Positions 61,433-64,000 of a stretch of DNA of 64,000 nucleotides are shown piece after piece (the stretch's first letter is position 1; each line of letters begins with the position of its first letter). The stretch is from Chitinophaga oryziterrae. GTDB lineage: Bacteria; Bacteroidota; Bacteroidia; Chitinophagales; Chitinophagaceae. A program made the translations under genes and the position numbers. The stretch is taken from positions 1 through 64,000 of the forward strand of contig NZ_WRXO01000016.1 of NCBI RefSeq assembly GCF_009758125.1. The letters run 5' to 3'. A model generated the notes under the pieces. The model had not been told where the DNA came from. It ran no database searches and was given only the letters and a program-made list of their open reading frames with translations.

Positions 61433-61852
61433 ATGAAGATATCACTACAGAGATTAGATGATGCGTTCAATATGGAAGCAGTGGATGAAGCCGGACATAA
61501 AGTGCTGATGGATTCTTCCGTTGAAAACGGCGGTAATAATAATGGAGTCAGACCAATGCAGATGTTGCTGATGGGATTAGGTGGCTGCTCAGCCATAGAC
61601 GTTGCCATGATCCTTAAAAAGCAACGCCAGGAAATTAAAGATTTCCGCATCGAAATAGAAGGAGAAAGAGAAAAAGGAAAGGAACCATCCTTATGGGAAA
61701 ACGCACATGTGGTGTTTCATCTTACGGGAGATATCGATCCGGACAAAGCAGCCCGCGCTGTAGAACTTTCTATGAAGAAATATTGCTCTGTAGCAGAAAC
61801 ACTGCGCGTTGCAGGAGCTAATATTACCTGGGAAACCAAGGTGAACGCGTAA
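61433..61852 (+). CDS. OsmC-family peroxide-reducing protein
   Basis: A 139-residue member of the OsmC/YhfA group. Two conserved Cys, Cys52 in GLGGCSAIDV and Cys118 in KKYCSVAETL, form the redox pair used to reduce organic peroxides, and the arrangement is normal. Related YhfA-type proteins of unknown substrate are an alternative. It lies between metX and metZ, divergent from metX, and its own promoter is suggested above. Confidence 0.9.
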   Translation: MKISLQRLDDAFNMEAVDEAGHKVLMDSSVENGGNNNGVRPMQMLLMGLGGCSAIDVAMILKKQRQEIKDFRIEIEGEREKGKEPSLWENAHVVFHLTGDIDPDKAARAVELSMKKYCSVAETLRVAGANITWETKVNA

Positions 61853-61866
61853 TTACATCAATCAAG

Positions 61867-61912
61867 TTGACTAAGTCAATTAATCGGTTTTTCCAATAGT
61901 TGACTTAGTCAA
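61867..61912. promoter_or_regulatory. twin 13-bp palindromes upstream of metZ
   Basis: TTGACTAAGTCAA at 61867-61879 and TTGACTTAGTCAA at 61900-61912 are each palindromic around one central base, are reverse complements of each other, and are centred 33 bp apart (about three helical turns). The second ends 19 bp before the metZ ATG. This suits dimer binding by a regulator of methionine synthesis. The two copies could also pair into a stem in RNA. Confidence 0.75.
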
Positions 61913-61931
61913 TTATATAATATACCAACAA

Positions 61932-63113
61932 ATGGATAAAGATCAGTACCGGCCGGAGACCAATGCAGTGAGGATACAGACAGAAAGAACATGGCAGATG
62001 GAACATTCCACGCCCTTGTTCCTGACATCCAGTTTTACATACGACAGTGCGGAAGAAATGCGGGCAACATTTGCAGATGAAACGGATAATAATATATATA
62101 GCCGTTTCAGCAATCCGAACGTAGATGAATTTGTACAGAAGGTTTGTTCACTGGAAAAAGCAGAAGCAGGTTATGCGACCGCTTCCGGGATGAGTGCCAT
62201 ATTTGCCAGTTTTATGGCCCTGATGAATGCAGGCGATCACCTGATCTCTGCCAGTTCTATCTTCGGCTCTACGCATACCATCATTACGAAGTTCCTGCCT
62301 AAATGGGGCATAGAATACAGTTATTTCGATATCAATGCACCAGAAAGTATTGAAGCGCTGATCAAGCCCAATACGAAAATGATCTTTGTGGAAACGCCAT
62401 CCAATCCCGGACTTGAAATCATTGATATCAGTATCATCGCAGCCATTGCCAATAAGCATAATATCATTCTCAATGTAGACAACTGTTTTGCCTCACCGGT
62501 ATTACAGCGTCCTATTGAGGACGGCGCCCATATCGTTACTCACTCCGCCACCAAATGGATGGACGGACAGGGCCGCGTAATGGGTGGTGTAGTGGTAGGC
62601 AGAAAAGACCTTATCAAAGAGATCCATACCTTCTGCCGCAGCACAGGCCCGGCAATGTCCCCTTTCAATGCATGGGTACTGAGCAAAAGCCTGGAAACCC
62701 TGCATATCCGTATGGAACGTCACTCCCAGAGTGCACTTACCCTTGCTAAAGCGCTGGAAGGCAATCCTTTACTGCAATGGGTGAAATACCCTATGCTGGA
62801 AAGTCATCCACAGCATCATATTGCCAAAAAGCAAATGAGCGGCGGCGGCGGTATCGTATGTTTTGAACTGAAAGGCGGCTTACAGAGCGGGATACGTTTC
62901 CTGGACTCCCTGAAAATGCTGAGTCTTACCGCTAATCTTGGCGACAGCAGAAGCATTGCTTCTCATCCTTCCAGTACTACGCATGCTAAACTGACGGATG
63001 AAGAACGTAAAAAGGTAGGTATTACACCCGGACTTATACGTATCTCTGTTGGATTGGAAAATGTGCAGGATATTCTCGAAGATATTCAACAAGCCCTTGA
63101 AAACAGTAAGTAA
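61932..63113 (+). CDS. metZ: O-acylhomoserine sulfhydrylase (PLP-dependent)
   Basis: Makes homocysteine from an O-acylhomoserine and sulfide. The 393-residue protein is of the Cys/Met metabolism PLP family: YSRFSNPN at 56-63 (phosphate-binding Arg58), Asp183 in NVDNCF, and the PLP Lys208 in THSATKWMDGQG, the form typical of MetZ rather than cystathionine gamma-synthase. With metX nearby, the substrate is probably O-acetylhomoserine, that is direct sulfhydrylation. Start ATG 61932 fits homologues. The twin palindromes upstream suggest its own regulation. Confidence 0.92.
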   Translation: MDKDQYRPETNAVRIQTERTWQMEHSTPLFLTSSFTYDSAEEMRATFADETDNNIYSRFSNPNVDEFVQKVCSLEKAEAGYATASGMSAIFASFMALMNAGDHLISASSIFGSTHTIITKFLPKWGIEYSYFDINAPESIEALIKPNTKMIFVETPSNPGLEIIDISIIAAIANKHNIILNVDNCFASPVLQRPIEDGAHIVTHSATKWMDGQGRVMGGVVVGRKDLIKEIHTFCRSTGPAMSPFNAWVLSKSLETLHIRMERHSQSALTLAKALEGNPLLQWVKYPMLESHPQHHIAKKQMSGGGGIVCFELKGGLQSGIRFLDSLKMLSLTANLGDSRSIASHPSSTTHAKLTDEERKKVGITPGLIRISVGLENVQDILEDIQQALENSK

Positions 63114-63123
63114 AGAGTAATTG

Positions 63124-63209
63124 AACAGGTATTGAAGAGGTTCATCCTCCGTTTATCCTCCGTTCATCAACGTAGGATGAACGGAGGATGAACCTCTTCA
63201 ATACCTGTT
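63124..63209. repeat. 39-bp-arm hairpin with 11-bp units (palindromic element C)
   Basis: The arm at 63124-63162 pairs with 63171-63209 (outer 30 bp perfect, two mismatches inside) around an 8-nt loop. The inner part consists of two direct units (TTCATCCTCCG at 63141-63151 and a one-base variant after it) and two inverted units. A second, mutually exclusive pairing, ATCCTCCGTTCATC (63155-63168) with GATGAACGGAGGAT (63176-63189), is a shift by one unit. No T-run follows, so it is not a standard terminator; it lies between metZ and the next gene. Confidence 0.88.
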
Positions 63210-63260
63210 AAGAACCTATTCAGGGTATATCTAGTCTATATTTTTCCTTATCTTTCTATC

Positions 63261-63611
63261 ATGAAATCCTTACCCCGTTTTATACTTATTGTTGTACTCA
63301 GCTACCTTGGTGGCATGTTCCTGACATGGTGGACAGTCGCCATTGCAGCATTCCTGGTAGCCGTACTCATTCCTCTTCCGCCACTGCGTTCCTTCTTAAA
63401 TGGTTTCATCGCAGTATTTCTCTTATGGCTGGCGCTGGCCTTTTTCATGGACGTACGAAATGACCATATCCTGGCCAACCGTATGAGTGAGCTCATTCTC
63501 AAAGTGAAAAACCCAATGCTGATAGGCATCGTAAGTGCTTTGATAGGTGGTATTACTGCCGGCCTGGGTGGACTGTCAGGTAGCTTCCTGCGGTACAAGA
63601 AGAGTAAATAA
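63261..63611 (+). CDS. small membrane protein of unknown function
   Basis: A 116-residue protein with four hydrophobic segments (about 5-24, 26-43, 48-63 and 88-106), the last Gly-rich, ALIGGITAGLGGLSG. The C-terminus FLRYKKSK is positive, consistent with a cytoplasmic end. No family was recognised. It is 13 bp upstream of the DUF5686-type gene, so the two are likely cotranscribed. The ATG at 63261 begins a plausible first segment. Confidence 0.75.
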   Translation: MKSLPRFILIVVLSYLGGMFLTWWTVAIAAFLVAVLIPLPPLRSFLNGFIAVFLLWLALAFFMDVRNDHILANRMSELILKVKNPMLIGIVSALIGGITAGLGGLSGSFLRYKKSK

Positions 63612-63624
63612 TATCAAATCGAGT

Positions 63625-64000
63625 ATGCTTAGATCTTTACTGGTCGTTATTTGTTGCCTGAGTTGTTATTTTTCCCAGGCAGGTGTTATCCGTGGTAAAA
63701 TTACCAATGAACGCCAGGAACCGTTACCATTTGCTACCATCTTCATAAAAGGGACCACCGCAGGTACTACTTCCAATGCGGCAGGACAATACCACCTGGA
63801 GTTACCAGCCGGCAGTTATACCATTGTATGTCAGTACATGGGATATAACAGGGCGGAAAAACAGGTGACCGTGACCGATGCGGAACAGGTCATCGATATG
63901 ATCTTGTCTCCCCAAAGCATGCAGATCAAAGAGGTCGTGATAAAATCAGATGGGGAAGATCCTGCTTATGCCATCATCAGGAATGCCATTAAAAAGAGAA
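63625..64000 (+). CDS. DUF5686/carboxypeptidase-like regulatory domain protein (5' part)
   Basis: The first 125 codons of a gene that runs off the window. Signal peptide about 1-18 (CCLSCYFSQA), then a carboxypeptidase-like regulatory domain (GVIRGKITNERQEPLPFATI, later GQYHLELPAGSYTIV). The following DPAYAIIRNAIKKR is the hallmark start of the DUF5686 barrel-type region found in Bacteroidota outer-membrane proteins. It follows the small membrane protein by 13 bp. Later domains cannot be seen. Confidence 0.85.
   Translation, partial: MLRSLLVVICCLSCYFSQAGVIRGKITNERQEPLPFATIFIKGTTAGTTSNAAGQYHLELPAGSYTIVCQYMGYNRAEKQVTVTDAEQVIDMILSPQSMQIKEVVIKSDGEDPAYAIIRNAIKKR

Noticed and set aside
61853-61931. 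SAM riboswitch before metZ
   Set aside because: The gap is only 79 bp and is filled mainly by two palindromes; I see no riboswitch core.

Overview
The window looks like a chromosomal segment of a Bacteroidota bacterium, most likely a Chitinophagaceae member close to Chitinophaga. The support is type IX secretion C-terminal tails on two giant secreted proteins, LytS/LytTR-type regulators, a DUF6266 protein, a TonB receptor with a carboxypeptidase-like N-terminal domain, a DUF5686 start, promoters of the TAnnTTTG type and few Shine-Dalgarno sequences. Genus assignment is inference.

Layout. 1-126 is the tail of an IS4-like transposase beside a tRNA-like 3' scrap. 270-3912 is a two-gene glycosidase operon (GH29 alpha-L-fucosidase, GH89 alpha-N-acetylglucosaminidase). 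4089-9163 holds two long palindromic repeat elements, a small lipoprotein, a DUF6266 protein, a LytS-type histidine kinase with LytTR response regulator, and a secreted barrel-like protein. 9189-14080 is sbcDC.

14416-47039 is one large exopolysaccharide region. A minus-strand run (39826 down to 20178) encodes a GT2, three acyltransferases, a 2250-residue secreted esterase/adhesin, a chain-length/BY-kinase-like protein, a flippase, a GT4, a 34-residue membrane peptide, an O-antigen-ligase/polymerase-type protein, a half-size TolC-like protein and a secreted esterase. A divergent plus-strand run (40357 to 47039) encodes a CheY-type receiver, an initiating sugar-phosphate transferase with a degenerate receiver domain, three glycosyltransferases, an epimerase and a methyltransferase. 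A polysaccharide deacetylase and a 1490-residue esterase/beta-helix/PKD protein with a type IX tail stand at the left end. Together they suggest a Wzx/Wzy-type pathway: lipid-linked start, assembly, methylation and acylation, flipping, polymerisation, export and surface processing. No Wza-type exporter is seen.

47103-51180 is housekeeping: a thiamine-binding-like protein, a YeiH-type transporter, an SpmA-SpmB fusion and YchF. 51281-60201 is a CzcCBA-type metal efflux operon headed by a small acidic exported protein and followed by a TonB receptor. 60302-63113 is a methionine region (metX, an OsmC protein, metZ) with twin palindromes before metZ. 63124-64000 holds a third long hairpin, a small membrane protein and the start of a DUF5686 protein.

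The most interesting points are three intergenic hairpins built from 11-bp units, and the exopolysaccharide region's receiver-fused initiating transferase, 34-residue peptide, half-size TolC and three related secreted esterases.
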